Source: Stenotrophomonas bentonitica
GTDB taxonomy: Bacteria; Pseudomonadota; Gammaproteobacteria; Xanthomonadales; Xanthomonadaceae
DNA length: 64,000 bases
Direction of reading: 5' to 3'
Assembly (NCBI RefSeq): GCF_013185915.1
Contig: NZ_JAAZUH010000001.1
Coordinates: forward strand, 1-64,000
Position numbers and translations under genes: made by a program
Notes under the pieces: model-generated
What the model saw: the letters and a program-made list of their open reading frames with translations, nothing else
Told to the model about the DNA's origin: nothing
The model's database searches: none
Shown: positions 7,589 to 16,976 of the stretch, in pieces
How the letters are laid out: the number at the start of each line of letters is the position of its first letter
Position numbering within the stretch: the stretch's first letter is position 1

Positions 7589-10500
7589 CTACCAGCGAGC
7601 CTCCAGCGAATGGAACGGCTTGTCGATGAGCACGCTCTTGTCGTCGAAGTCCTTCACCGCGCGTCCATCCACCCGTACTTCGCTCGGCTTCGTGCGGCTG
7701 GGCCACCAGACCCGCACCGCCGTGTCCTTGCGCAGTCCCTTGCCGAGTGTGACGTGCAGCGTGCCGTCGCGGTCGTTCGCCTCCATCTGCAACGTACCGA
7801 ACGCCGTCGGCAGCCGCTCCACCGCCAGACCCTCGCCTACCAGCCACGACTTCGGCGTGCCCGGCAGCAGCGACAACGCATCATCGTCTTCGCGCATCAA
7901 CATGCCGAACAACGTGCGGCCGTACTCCGCGCCGATCCACGTATGCGGCATGTCGCCCAGGTAACGCGGGAAACGCAGCCGCGAATGCACCACTTCGGCC
8001 AGTACCTGCCATTCCAGCGGGCGGCGGTCGTGCAGCAGGCCCTGCAGCAGCTCGTTGGCCGCTTCCGGCTGGTCCAGGTGCACGTAGCTGAGCACGTTGC
8101 GGATTTCATAGGGCGTGTAGGCATACAGCGCATCGGGCTGGTTGCGCTTACGCACGTCGTCCAGGTAGCGGGCGAAGGTGGTGCGCAGCGCCTGTTCCGG
8201 CAGCACGTCCTGCGCGCCGGTGGGGTCCAGTGCGATCGACACGCCGGTGGGGTCGCCATCGCCCAGGTCTGCGGAGGAAGGTATGAAGTCGATGCCCTTC
8301 CACGCCATGGTGGCGCGGATCGAGGCGGCCAGCGCATCGTGCAGGGCACGGTACTGTTCGCGCGCCCACGCCGCGGTTTCGTGATCGCCCAGCGATTCGG
8401 CCAGCCACGCGCCGTCGTGCCAGCCCTTCAGGCCCCAGTAGTCGTCCCAATAGCTGTGGGTCGGCGCGGGATAACCCTCATGGCTGATCGATGGCGCCAG
8501 GATGCCGGCGAAGCGCTCCGGCGCGGGCTGGTTGGCCATGTAGCCGGGCACCAGCGTGCGCTCGCGCAGCTCCTGCAGGAAGCGCAGTGCGGCTTTCACC
8601 TTGGGCAGGTAGGCGCGCACCGATTCCGGTCCGCCGTCGAGCCGGGCGACGTCGGCCACCAGCGCCACGTACTGGCCCTGGCTGTCGTACTCGATGTCCG
8701 AACCGAAACCGGTGTTGACGCTGCCGTCGTTGTTGAGGATCGGGGAGACCAGGCCGTTGTCATGCACACCGTGCCCGGTGTACCAGTCCAGGTAGTCGCG
8801 CGCGATCTTCGACTCGCCCATGCGCAGCAGCACCGCCGAGGTGGCCATGCCGTCGCGGATGAAGGAGCGGTTGTAGTTGCGTGGACCGGGCTGCATGGCC
8901 GGGCCGGTCTGGTTGATCAGCATGTAAGCGGCCTGCGCGCGCAGCATGTCCACCAGCGAGGGATCGGGCAGGCGCAGCCCGACCTGGCCGAGGCGCGCCT
9001 GCCAGTCGTTGGCGGCGCGGCTGGCCAGCTTGTCAAAGGTGGCATCCGCATCGGCGGTATCCAGCACGAGCGCTGGGGCTTCCGGCAGCACCCCGTGCGC
9101 GTCGGCCGGCGCGGTGCCGAGCGGGAACGCCACCACCACCGACTGGCTGGCGCCCGGTGCGAGCTGGATGCGGTAGGCGAGGGCGGCTGACGCCAGGCCC
9201 TCTGGATCGTCCGCCTGCTGCGCACGGGGCAACTGACCCGCTGCGACGGCGGCGGTGATTTCGGTGCTGCCATCGGGACCGAACGCGGCCGCGCCGGCGC
9301 TTTCTATCGGGGTGAGCGAAAGCAGCAGCGTGCGCTGGTTGACCCGCACCGCGTTGTCCGCGACCTCGATGCTGCGGATCGGCGACAACCCACCGTTCTG
9401 CCACGGCGGATTCATCTGCATCGGCCGCACCACCAGGTTGAAGGTGCCATCCACCGGCGCGCCGCCGCTGTTGTGCAGGCGATGGCGGACCAGGGTGACC
9501 GGTTGCCCGTCCAGTTCCACTGCGAACGCTTCACTGCGCAGTTCGAGCCCGGCTTGCGGTTGCCAGGTGGCAGACGGCATCGGCTTCCAGCCATCGCGCA
9601 GTGCGTGCTGCACCGACTGGCTGGCCGCTGCAGCGGTGGTGCCGTCGGTACTGCGCCAGATCGGCTGCACCAGCGGCGCGCCCTTGAAGGCTTCGATGTT
9701 GCCGTGCTCGTCGAAGATCGACTTCTGCAGGCCGCCATGCACGCCCACGGCGGTCCAGTAGGTCTGCTGCAGGTGCAGGGAGGCCGGGAACAACGCGCGG
9801 TCCGCGCCACTGGCAGCGATCTGGTAGCGCTTCATCGGGGTCATGACCGCAGCGGGACCGAGCAGGCGCACGCGGGCGATCTTCGGCGCGTCGCCGTCGA
9901 CCTGCAGGCGCAGGGCGTGCGCGGTCACCGGCGCGCTGCCGGCCAGCCAGCTCTGCTGGCGGCTGCCGGCCTGCGGGTCGTGTGCAAGGTCGGTCCATTT
10001 CCCCTGGGCATCCTGCGCCTGCAGGCGCGCGGCGCCGTGCGCACCGGCCCATTCAACCACCAGGCCGGTAGTAGGCAGCGCGTGCGGCAATGCGATGTCG
10101 AGTACGTGGCCGCCGGCCTTGTCGGCGGGAATGGCGATGGCGCCGCCGCCTTGCCACAGCGCCGCTGCCTGGGTCGCATCCAGTCCGGCAACGCGCAGGC
10201 CGGTCCGCGCATCCAGCGGCTCCAGTTCGAAGATGGACACGCCCCAGTCGGAGGTGCGCTCGGGGCTGGCCAGGCGCAGGTAGCGGGCCTGGCGCGGGGC
10301 GAAGGACACGGTTTCGATGCCACCCAGCGAATCGCGCATGGTGTACGCGGTCTGCCACTGCGTTCCGTCCAGCGAGGTCTGCAGGCTGTAGCCCTCGGGA
10401 TTGGAGACATCCCAGGTCACGCGCGCGCCGGTGAGAGTAGTGGGCTGCCCCATGTCGATCTGGAACCAGTGTCCGGGGCTGAAGGCGCCGCCGGTGACGG

Positions 10501-10672
10501 TCTTGGGGTCGTTATCGATCAGGTGACCGATGGCCATGGCCGCGACCTGCTGGGAGGAACTGCTGGCCTTCCACGCCGACCGGGGCGGAAGGTCCTGGGC
10601 GAAGCCCGACGACGCCAGGAACAGGCCAAGTGCGGAAAACAACAGCGTACGGCGAACTACATGCAAGCCCAT
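7589..10672 (-). CDS. Exported discoidin-domain (alpha/alpha)6 glycosidase-like protein
   Basis: 1027 aa with a Sec signal peptide (basic start, hydrophobic core about 9-22, cleavage after SGFA). Residues about 35-155 form an F5/8-type C (discoidin-like) carbohydrate-binding domain (SSSSQQVAAMAIGHLIDND, WFQIDMG, YLRLASPERTSDWGVSIFELE). The middle is a beta-rich region and the last ~450 residues are an (alpha/alpha)6-toroid: NYNRSFIRDGM, LVSPILNNDGSVNTG, IEYDSQGQYVALVAD, HSYWDDYWGLKGWHDG. Acidic residues in these motifs could be catalytic. I cannot name a GH family or substrate. The gene is alone on its strand, preceded by a LacI-type operator (10728-10743), so it is probably induced by a sugar. 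Likely periplasmic or surface located. Confidence 0.75.
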   Translation of the reverse strand: MGLHVVRRTLLFSALGLFLASSGFAQDLPPRSAWKASSSSQQVAAMAIGHLIDNDPKTVTGGAFSPGHWFQIDMGQPTTLTGARVTWDVSNPEGYSLQTSLDGTQWQTAYTMRDSLGGIETVSFAPRQARYLRLASPERTSDWGVSIFELEPLDARTGLRVAGLDATQAAALWQGGGAIAIPADKAGGHVLDIALPHALPTTGLVVEWAGAHGAARLQAQDAQGKWTDLAHDPQAGSRQQSWLAGSAPVTAHALRLQVDGDAPKIARVRLLGPAAVMTPMKRYQIAASGADRALFPASLHLQQTYWTAVGVHGGLQKSIFDEHGNIEAFKGAPLVQPIWRSTDGTTAAAASQSVQHALRDGWKPMPSATWQPQAGLELRSEAFAVELDGQPVTLVRHRLHNSGGAPVDGTFNLVVRPMQMNPPWQNGGLSPIRSIEVADNAVRVNQRTLLLSLTPIESAGAAAFGPDGSTEITAAVAAGQLPRAQQADDPEGLASAALAYRIQLAPGASQSVVVAFPLGTAPADAHGVLPEAPALVLDTADADATFDKLASRAANDWQARLGQVGLRLPDPSLVDMLRAQAAYMLINQTGPAMQPGPRNYNRSFIRDGMATSAVLLRMGESKIARDYLDWYTGHGVHDNGLVSPILNNDGSVNTGFGSDIEYDSQGQYVALVADVARLDGGPESVRAYLPKVKAALRFLQELRERTLVPGYMANQPAPERFAGILAPSISHEGYPAPTHSYWDDYWGLKGWHDGAWLAESLGDHETAAWAREQYRALHDALAASIRATMAWKGIDFIPSSADLGDGDPTGVSIALDPTGAQDVLPEQALRTTFARYLDDVRKRNQPDALYAYTPYEIRNVLSYVHLDQPEAANELLQGLLHDRRPLEWQVLAEVVHSRLRFPRYLGDMPHTWIGAEYGRTLFGMLMREDDDALSLLPGTPKSWLVGEGLAVERLPTAFGTLQMEANDRDGTLHVTLGKGLRKDTAVRVWWPSRTKPSEVRVDGRAVKDFDDKSVLIDKPFHSLEARW

Positions 10673-10727
10673 CGAAACAACCTCGTACTCGTGCCTCGCC
10701 AGTGAGGCGGGGCAACCCTAGCAGGGG

Positions 10728-10743
10728 ATGTAATCGGTTACAT
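10728..10743. promoter_or_regulatory. LacI-type operator before the glycosidase-like gene
   Basis: ATGTAATCGGTTACAT: 6-bp arms ATGTAA/TTACAT around a 4-bp TCGG centre, about 55 nt upstream of the start codon at 10672. The size and TGTAA...TTACA shape are typical of LacI-family operators. It differs from the GATCTAAA sites at 54154-54520, so a different regulator, not in this window, probably binds it. Confidence 0.65.
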
Positions 10744-10927
10744 GACGCAGTGCAGTATGCGGCCGGGTCCCCCGTCGCCGGACGGCCCGGTTGACGAATC
10801 GTCAGGTGCCGCATGCCTTGACTTGACAGGCTGCCCGTTCAGCAACGCATCGCTCCCGCCCACACTGGCAACTGAAGTCACGGCCTGCCGGCTGATGACG
10901 CAATCGGTCCACTTTTGGGGTAATCAC

Positions 10928-11452
10928 ATGATCAGCATTCCAGTTTCAGACACCTCGCACGCCCGCCTGTCCCGCGCTTCGCGCTGGTTGTGCAGCATCG
11001 GCTATGCCGTGCTGGCCGTGTTCTTCGCCTGGTCGGCACTGAGCGGGCACCGTGATGCGGAAGCCATCCTCAAGGATGCCGTCACCGTGCAGGCGCCGGT
11101 GCAGGTCGACCACATCGAAGAGAAACGTCGCAAGGGCAGGGTCTCCTACCAGTACCAGTTCCGTTACGACTTCGAAGCCAACGGCGTTACCCATACCGGC
11201 AACTTCTCCACCTCCGAAGACAATGCCGCGCCGTACCTGGGCGACGAACCGCAGGTCACCGTGGCATACGCGCGTGCCGATCCGTCTCACTTCGAGCGGC
11301 TGGACCGCCTGGAAGGCCAGAAGAGCCTGGGCTCGGTGCTGGGGCGGGTGATCGTGGCGCTGGGCATGCTGGCGATCCTGGCCTTCATCGTGCACCTGCT
11401 GCTGACCCGCAAGCTGTTCGTGCGTCAGACCCCAGCCGTCCCGGCCGGCTGA
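10928..11452 (+). CDS. DUF3592-like membrane protein
   Basis: 174 aa from ATG 10928; an in-frame extension to 10742 lies in promoter sequence and is not supported. Hydrophobic segments at about 20-38 and 140-160 bracket a beta-rich extracytoplasmic domain (VSYQYQFRYDFEANGVTHTGNF split as VSYQYQFRYDF and EANGVTHTGNF, then VTVAYARADPSHF), the pattern of DUF3592 proteins. Function unknown. The gene is 92 nt upstream of the XRE-ATPase gene on the same strand, but that gene has its own promoter candidate. Confidence 0.65.
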   Translation: MISIPVSDTSHARLSRASRWLCSIGYAVLAVFFAWSALSGHRDAEAILKDAVTVQAPVQVDHIEEKRRKGRVSYQYQFRYDFEANGVTHTGNFSTSEDNAAPYLGDEPQVTVAYARADPSHFERLDRLEGQKSLGSVLGRVIVALGMLAILAFIVHLLLTRKLFVRQTPAVPAG

Positions 11453-11485
11453 GCCGGGAGACTGTCGTGGCCGGTACGCATGTGG

Positions 11486-11513
11486 TTGACAGTCCAAGCG
11501 GTCACGGTAGGGT
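11486..11513 (+). promoter_or_regulatory. Candidate sigma70 promoter of the XRE/AAA pair
   Basis: TTGACA (11486-11491), 16-bp spacer, TAGGGT (11508-11513). Transcription would begin about 25 nt before the ATG at 11545, which has no clear Shine-Dalgarno. Confidence 0.5.
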
Positions 11514-11544
11514 GTGCGGCTCACTCCCTTTCTGGTCGTTTCCC

Positions 11545-12762
11545 ATGCCTGCCCTGGACTTCGCGGACCTGCTGTCCCGGCACATGCGGCGGATCCGCGC
11601 CAGCGCGGGTGGGGTGGCCTCGGAGATCGGGATCAGCCGTGAGGCGGTCAACAACTGGCGGGCCGGCACCTCGCGACCCAGCCGGCGCCATCGCGACCGC
11701 GTGCTGGCCTGTGCCAACTACCTGCGGCTGACCGAAATCGAGTGCAACGCGTTGCTGCAGTCGGCCGGCTTTGAACCGGAATTTCCGGTGGAGCCGGCCG
11801 CCACGGCGGTCAACGAAGGGCAGGCGGCGCCACCGGTACTGGTGCCGCCGACCGTCACCCGGTTGTTCGACCGGCTGCAGGCGCTGCGGCCGTATCCGGT
11901 CAGCCTGCTGCTGACCCAGGCGCACTGGGGCCAGCCGCCCGAGCGCGCGGCGATCCTGGCCGAGGCGGCCATGCGCTATGGAAAAGAGCGGGTGCTGCAC
12001 CTGCAGCCCCCGTTCCGCGCCGGCGAGGGCGACCAGGATTACTTCGCGCTGCTGGCCGCGCAATGCGGGTTGGACGGCGTGTCGTCCGATGCCAGCTTCG
12101 AAATGTCGCTGGCGCGCCTGCTGCAGCAGCCGGGCCCCTTGTTCTGCCTGGTCAGCCGCTTCGAGCAGGGCGCGCCCGAACCGCGCGATGTGCTCGCCGG
12201 AATCCTGCGCAGCCTCAGCGAAATGTACAGCGGCAAGCTGCACCTGTTGATCTGCGGCGGCGCTGCATTGGCAGACCTCAAGTACCAGGGCGGCGATCTC
12301 TCGCTGCTCAATATCGCCGCCACCGAAAGCTGGCCGGAACTGGGCGTGGACGATCTGCGCCGGGGTGCGGTCGATGCGACCGAGGCCACGCTCATGCGTG
12401 CGCTGCATCTTTCCGGTGGACATCCCCTGCTGGCCCAGGCGGCGCTGGTGCTGCTGGCCGACGCCAGCCTCGACGATGCGGCGATCACCGAAACCCTGTC
12501 CACCCATCCGCGGCTGTGGGAAGCGCTGGTGCCGTTGCTGCGCGACCCGGCCACCCGCGCCACGGTGGAAGGCTGGCTGGCGCGCCCCACGCTGGGACCG
12601 GCACGCCCCTACCTGGCCGATCCACTGTTGCGCCAACTGTACTGGAGCAACCTGCTGGCGGCCCGCGTGCACCCGCACGGCGCCTGCCTGGAGTGGCGCT
12701 GCGACGCGATCCGCCGCGCGGTGCACCAGGTGATCGAAGGGCTGGAGGCGCAACCGGCATGA
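11545..12762 (+). CDS. XRE-type HTH protein with degenerate STAND/AAA ATPase domain
   Basis: 405 aa from ATG 11545. Residues about 5-75 form an XRE/Cro helix-turn-helix (ASEIGISREAVNNWRAGTSRP, read as ASEIGISREAVN and NWRAGTSRP). The remainder (about 105-400) has the layout of an AAA/STAND ATPase: strand VSLLLTQAHWGQ where a P-loop belongs, GPLFCLVSRFEQ where Walker B belongs, LLICGGAALADLKY like sensor 1, then a winged-helix-like C-terminus. The P-loop has no GxxxxGK(S/T) and Walker B has no Asp-Glu, so it should not hydrolyse ATP. It ends in an ATGA overlap with the membrane AAA gene; the two products probably form a complex in which one partner is catalytically dead. Possible role: membrane-signal-linked regulation or defence. 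No target known. Confidence 0.7.
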   Translation: MPALDFADLLSRHMRRIRASAGGVASEIGISREAVNNWRAGTSRPSRRHRDRVLACANYLRLTEIECNALLQSAGFEPEFPVEPAATAVNEGQAAPPVLVPPTVTRLFDRLQALRPYPVSLLLTQAHWGQPPERAAILAEAAMRYGKERVLHLQPPFRAGEGDQDYFALLAAQCGLDGVSSDASFEMSLARLLQQPGPLFCLVSRFEQGAPEPRDVLAGILRSLSEMYSGKLHLLICGGAALADLKYQGGDLSLLNIAATESWPELGVDDLRRGAVDATEATLMRALHLSGGHPLLAQAALVLLADASLDDAAITETLSTHPRLWEALVPLLRDPATRATVEGWLARPTLGPARPYLADPLLRQLYWSNLLAARVHPHGACLEWRCDAIRRAVHQVIEGLEAQPA

Positions 12763-14963
12763 TGACCTTGCCGCGCAGGTCGCTCGGTGTGGGCGTGCCA
12801 TTGCTGCTGGTGATCGGGCTCACCTGGTTCGTCGGCAGCTACCTGTTCGTGCCGTGGCTCAACCCGGTCCAGCTGTGGCGCATGCAGCGCGACGGCGAAA
12901 GCATGATGCTGATGCAGCGGGCAAACATCGACATGATGTTCCTGCGCGAAGAAGCGCTGTCGTACTGGCTGCAGCATGAAACCTGGCCGAGCGAGGTCGC
13001 AGTGCCCGGCGTGCACGACCCGGCCGAGACGCTGGTGGAGGCCGAGCTGCCGCGCCCGTGGGTGCTGCGGCTGCGCTTCACCGATCGTTTCCCGGCCAAC
13101 AGCGGACTGGGCGGCACGGTGATCGAGCAGACCCTGGAACCCAGCACCCAGTACTGGCGCTGTCGTCCGGGCACTCCGGCGCCGCCCGCGCGGTGGTTGC
13201 CGCCCAACTGCCGCGCTCAGGAGCCCTGGACCATCGTGCAGTGGTTGTCGCTGCTGCTGGGCGGTTCGGTGCTCGGGTTGGCCGCGCTCGGCCTGCTCTG
13301 GTACTGGGTGCGGCCGGCCGTGGCCGCGATCATCGCCGAGCCGAAACTGCTGTTCGAGCAGCCGCTGCAGGGCCTGCCTGCCATCGATCGCCAGCTGGGC
13401 TGGCTGCGTCTGCGCGAACGCGTGCTGGCCGGCGCCGGCATCGCCACGGTGCGTTGGCGCGACGCGCTGCGCCAGGTGCACGCAGCGCCCGGCACGCGCG
13501 CGCTGCAGCTGGCGGCACGGATCGGCGCGGTCGATGCGCCGGCACCGGGCTGGTCGCTGCCCGGACTGGTACGCGAGTGGACCCTGCCGGATACGCTGCC
13601 GCTGGCGCTGGAGCGGTTGTGGCTGTACCAGCCCGACCCGGCACTGGGGGCCGATGCGATCGTGCAGGCGCTGCGCGGCATGCCCAACGGCCAGGACGTG
13701 GTGCTGGTGGTCAGTCCTTCGCTGGCCGCAGAGCCCGAGCTCGTGGCCCATGCCAACGACCCGGCAAACCTGTGCGTGTGCCTGGAACAGGCCGCGCAGA
13801 CGCGCTGGCTGCTGCAGCCAGGCGCGCTGGACGCGCTGGTCGACCTGCTCGCAAGCCAGCTGCGGGTGACCCGCATTTCGCCGTACCAGACCCACGGCGG
13901 CATCACGCGGCCGGGGGCGTTCTTCGGCCGCGAATCGCTGCTGGCGCGCGTGCTCAATCGCGAACCGGGCAACTACCTGCTGGTGGGCGGGCGCCAGCTC
14001 GGCAAGACCAGCCTGATGAAGGCCATCGAGCGGCGCTTTGCCGGCCACCCGCGCGTGCACTGCGTGTACCTGTCGCTGCGCGACCACCGCCTGACCATGC
14101 GCCTGGCGATGGAGCTGGGCATGGCCGAGGACACCGGCATCGATGCACTGGTGGCCGAGCTGTCCGCCCGCGCGGCCGGTCGCGGCCTGTTGCTGCTGAT
14201 CGACGAGACCGATCTGTTCCTGCGCGCCGAGGCCGCGCAGGGCTACCCGCAGTTGCTGGCGCTGCGCGCGCTGAGCGAAGAAGGGCGCTGCCACTTCATG
14301 CTGGCCGGGTTCTGGGATCTGTACGAAGCGGTCACCCTGGACTTCGCGTCGCCGCTGCGAAATTTCGGCGACGTCATCCACGTCGGCAGCCTGGAGGAAG
14401 ACGCCTGCCGGGCCCTGGCGACCGTACCGATGGCCCGGTTGGGCGTGCATTACGCCAGTCCGGACCTGCCGAACCGACTGGTGGCCGCATGCGGGCATCG
14501 CGCCAACCTGGTGGCGATTACCTGCCAGCAGCTGCTCAGCCAGCTCGGGCGCGGCCAGCGGGTGCTGGACGCCAGGCAGGTGCATGCGGCGCTGGTCAGC
14601 GAGCCGGTGATCGACGCGCTGGCCGGCTGGGCACGGCTGAGTCCGGATCCGGCGGCGTGCCGGATCGACCGCATCGTGGTCTACCAGGTGGCGACCGCGC
14701 AGCTTGCGGCCAGCGGCGAGCGTGGAATCACGCTGGTAGAGCTGCTGGCCACCTTCGATGCTGCTGGCGTGCGCATTGATCCGGAGCAGGTGCGGCACGC
14801 GCTGGCGCGGCTGCAGCTGGCGTATGTGATACGGCGCGAGGCGGATGGGTTGCCGTTTGTCTTTGCGGTGCCGGTGTTTGTTACGCAGTTCCAGCGTGAG
14901 GAGGTGCAAGCGTTGTTGCAGCGTGAGTTGCAGGCTATGGGGGCTGTGGCCGCGATTAAGTGA
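12759..14963 (+). CDS. Membrane AAA ATPase with pilin-like periplasmic domain
   Basis: 734 aa; ATG 12759 overlaps the stop of the upstream gene by 4 nt, and upstream in-frame codons are shadow. TM1 is about 10-32 and TM2 about 160-183. Between them lies a 125-residue periplasmic domain with a type IV pilin flavour: a helix ending ALSYWLQHETWPS, then strands, and C135...PARWLPPNC151R, like the disulfide loop of pilin C-termini. The cytoplasmic part carries an AAA domain (AAA_35/ATPase_2-like): Walker A GGRQLGKT near 409-416, Walker B LLLIDE near 478-483, then a winged-helix C-terminus. Unlike its partner it keeps all ATPase motifs. The arrangement suggests a periplasmic sensor controlling a cytoplasmic ATPase. 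I know of no named system with this architecture. Confidence 0.75.
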   Translation: MMTLPRRSLGVGVPLLLVIGLTWFVGSYLFVPWLNPVQLWRMQRDGESMMLMQRANIDMMFLREEALSYWLQHETWPSEVAVPGVHDPAETLVEAELPRPWVLRLRFTDRFPANSGLGGTVIEQTLEPSTQYWRCRPGTPAPPARWLPPNCRAQEPWTIVQWLSLLLGGSVLGLAALGLLWYWVRPAVAAIIAEPKLLFEQPLQGLPAIDRQLGWLRLRERVLAGAGIATVRWRDALRQVHAAPGTRALQLAARIGAVDAPAPGWSLPGLVREWTLPDTLPLALERLWLYQPDPALGADAIVQALRGMPNGQDVVLVVSPSLAAEPELVAHANDPANLCVCLEQAAQTRWLLQPGALDALVDLLASQLRVTRISPYQTHGGITRPGAFFGRESLLARVLNREPGNYLLVGGRQLGKTSLMKAIERRFAGHPRVHCVYLSLRDHRLTMRLAMELGMAEDTGIDALVAELSARAAGRGLLLLIDETDLFLRAEAAQGYPQLLALRALSEEGRCHFMLAGFWDLYEAVTLDFASPLRNFGDVIHVGSLEEDACRALATVPMARLGVHYASPDLPNRLVAACGHRANLVAITCQQLLSQLGRGQRVLDARQVHAALVSEPVIDALAGWARLSPDPAACRIDRIVVYQVATAQLAASGERGITLVELLATFDAAGVRIDPEQVRHALARLQLAYVIRREADGLPFVFAVPVFVTQFQREEVQALLQRELQAMGAVAAIK

Positions 14964-14969
14964 TGCCTG

Positions 14970-14993
14970 GAGCCGGCCGGCGGCCGGCACTAC
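14970..14993. repeat. SMAG-type REP unit
   Basis: Palindrome with CCGGCCGGCGGCCGG core ending CACTAC (GTAG on the minus strand). It lies between the convergent AAA gene and EamA gene and could act as a shared terminator. Confidence 0.8.
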
Positions 14994-15010
14994 CGTGTTC
15001 GGCCGAGCGG

Positions 15011-15934
15011 TTACTCGCCGGGTTTTGCGGCCGCGCTGGCGGCTTCGGAGGCGGCGCGGCGGACCAGCACGGCTTCACGGTGGGCGATGTAGGCGTTGGC
15101 GCCGAGGATGATGCCGGCGCCGATCACGGTCCAGCGGTCCAGGGTCTCGCCGAACAGCAGCCAGCCCAGCACCGCCACCAGCGGCAGCTGCATGAAGCTG
15201 ATCGGGGTCAGCGCGGAGACTTCGCCCAGGCGCAGCGCACGCGTCCACATCAACTGGCCCAGCGTGCCGAGCACGCCCGTGGCGATCAGCCACATCCACC
15301 CGGTGCTGTTCGGCCAGACCCAGACGAACAGGGCCGGCACCAGCGACATCGGCACCCAGAAGGCGTAGGTGTAGAACACCACCGTGTCGGCGCCATCGAC
15401 GCGGGTGAGCTGCTTGATCTGGATCGCGACCAGCGAGCTCAACACCGCCGCCAGGACCGCCACCAGCAGGCCCGGACTGAACGACTCCGCGCCAGGACGC
15501 ACGATGATCAGCACGCCGATGAAGCCGCAGACCACTGCGGCCCAGCGGCGCAGGCGCACGGTTTCGCCCAGGAACAGGACGGCGGCGACGGTTACGAACA
15601 GCGGCGTGGAGTACGACAGCGAGATCGCCTGCGAGATCGGCAGGTGGCCGATCGCCCAGAACGCGCACAACATCGAGGCCAGCCCGATCAGGCTGCGCAC
15701 GAAGTAGCGCGGCAGCTGCCGGGTGCGGAACGGTGAACTGCCCGGGCGCAGCAGGAACGGCAGCAGGGCGACCAGGCCGAACGCGTTGCGGAAGAACGCC
15801 ACTTCCTGGGTCGGTACGTGCCGCGTGGCATAGCGGATGGCGATCGCCATCAGGCCGAATGCCATCGTGCTGCCGAACATCAGCAGCGCCGCACGCATCG
15901 GCGTCGGCGCGGGCAGGGCAAGCGGCGCGGTCAC
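15011..15934 (-). CDS. EamA/DMT-family permease
   Basis: 307 aa from GTG 15934, whose GTGA overlaps the murB stop; ATG 15898 is an alternative (295 aa). Ten hydrophobic helices in two EamA repeats are visible (for example [46 protein letters not shown]), with the conserved [10 protein letters not shown] and [12 protein letters not shown] segments closing the repeats. Inner-membrane drug/metabolite transporter; substrate unknown. It is the last gene of a possible pyrD-murB-EamA run on the minus strand, but the overlap with murB is more likely compaction than shared function. Confidence 0.82.
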   Translation of the reverse strand: MTAPLALPAPTPMRAALLMFGSTMAFGLMAIAIRYATRHVPTQEVAFFRNAFGLVALLPFLLRPGSSPFRTRQLPRYFVRSLIGLASMLCAFWAIGHLPISQAISLSYSTPLFVTVAAVLFLGETVRLRRWAAVVCGFIGVLIIVRPGAESFSPGLLVAVLAAVLSSLVAIQIKQLTRVDGADTVVFYTYAFWVPMSLVPALFVWVWPNSTGWMWLIATGVLGTLGQLMWTRALRLGEVSALTPISFMQLPLVAVLGWLLFGETLDRWTVIGAGIILGANAYIAHREAVLVRRAASEAASAAAKPGE

Positions 15935-16968
15935 CACTGTGCGCCGATCAGGCGCGGCTCCGGTTCGATCGGTACGCCGAACTTCTCCAGCACCGACGCG
16001 GAAATGCGCCGCGCCAGCGCCAGCAGCTCCGCACCCGTGGCGTTGCCATGGTTGACCAGCACCAGCGCGTGCTGCGGCGACACGCCGGCGTCGCCCTCGC
16101 GGAAGCCTTTCCAGCCGCACGCCTCGATCAGCCACGCGGCCGACAGCTTGCGCCGGTTGTCCTGGTCGGCCGGGTACACCGGCAGCTCGGGGAACTGCTG
16201 CAGCAGCACGTCCACCTGTTCCAGCGGCAGCACCGGGTTCTTGAAGAAGCTGCCGGCGTTGCCCAGCACGTCCGGGTCCGGCAGCTTGCGGCGACGGATC
16301 GCGATCACCGCGTTGGCGACGTCAGCCGCGACCGGCAGCTCCACGCCCATCGCCTGCATTTCCTCGGCGATGCCCGCATAGCCCAGGCGCAGGTCGTGCA
16401 GCAGCGGCAGGCGCAGTTCGATGGCGGTGATCAGGTAGCGGTCGGGCGCGTGTTTGAACACGCTGTCGCGGTAGCCGAACGCGCAGGCTTCGGCATCGAA
16501 GCGCACCCATTCGCCGGTCTCGCGATCCCAGGCGTCCACCGCCTGGATGAATTCGTCGACCTGCACGCCGTAGGCACCGATGTTCTGGATCGACGCGGCA
16601 CCGCAGGTGCCGGGAATCAGCGCCAGGTTCTCAAGCCCGGACAGCCCGTTCTGCAGCGACCACATCACCAGCCCATGCCAGTTGACCCCGGCACCGGCGC
16701 GGACCACGGTGTAGTCGGCCCGGTGCTCCAGTTCTTCGATGCTGCGGTTGGCAAACACCAGCACGGTGCCGGGCACGTTATCGGCGAGCAGCACGTTGCT
16801 GCCGCTACCCAGTACGAGCAGCGGCTTGCCCGCGACGTGCGGATGGGCCAGCACCTCGGGCAACAGGGTCGGGTCGTGCAGTTCCAGCAGCTGTTCGGCG
16901 CTGGCGTCGACATGGAACGTATTGAGGGCCTTCAGCGAGGCATTTTCGGTCAGCGACCAGGCAGGCAT
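15931..16968 (-). CDS. murB: UDP-N-acetylenolpyruvoylglucosamine reductase
   Basis: 345 aa. Reduces UDP-GlcNAc-enolpyruvate to UDP-MurNAc with NADPH and FAD in peptidoglycan synthesis; cytoplasmic. The FAD-binding part has VLGSGSNVL and [19 protein letters not shown] (in two halves, IPGTCGAA and [11 protein letters not shown]), the C-terminal domain has the proton-donor Ser of [10 protein letters not shown] and the Glu of EPEPRLIG. Length and the extra Tyr loop match type I MurB. Start at ATG 16968; upstream in-frame sequence lies in pyrD. It begins 9 nt after the pyrD stop and overlaps the EamA gene. Confidence 0.95.
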   Translation of the reverse strand: MPAWSLTENASLKALNTFHVDASAEQLLELHDPTLLPEVLAHPHVAGKPLLVLGSGSNVLLADNVPGTVLVFANRSIEELEHRADYTVVRAGAGVNWHGLVMWSLQNGLSGLENLALIPGTCGAASIQNIGAYGVQVDEFIQAVDAWDRETGEWVRFDAEACAFGYRDSVFKHAPDRYLITAIELRLPLLHDLRLGYAGIAEEMQAMGVELPVAADVANAVIAIRRRKLPDPDVLGNAGSFFKNPVLPLEQVDVLLQQFPELPVYPADQDNRRKLSAAWLIEACGWKGFREGDAGVSPQHALVLVNHGNATGAELLALARRISASVLEKFGVPIEPEPRLIGAQW

Positions 16969-16976
16969 TGCAGTAC

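Noticed and set aside
12063..12758. 232-codon N-terminal extension of the membrane AAA protein
   Set aside because: It is a shadow frame within the XRE gene; the ATGA overlap and following TM helix mark the real start.
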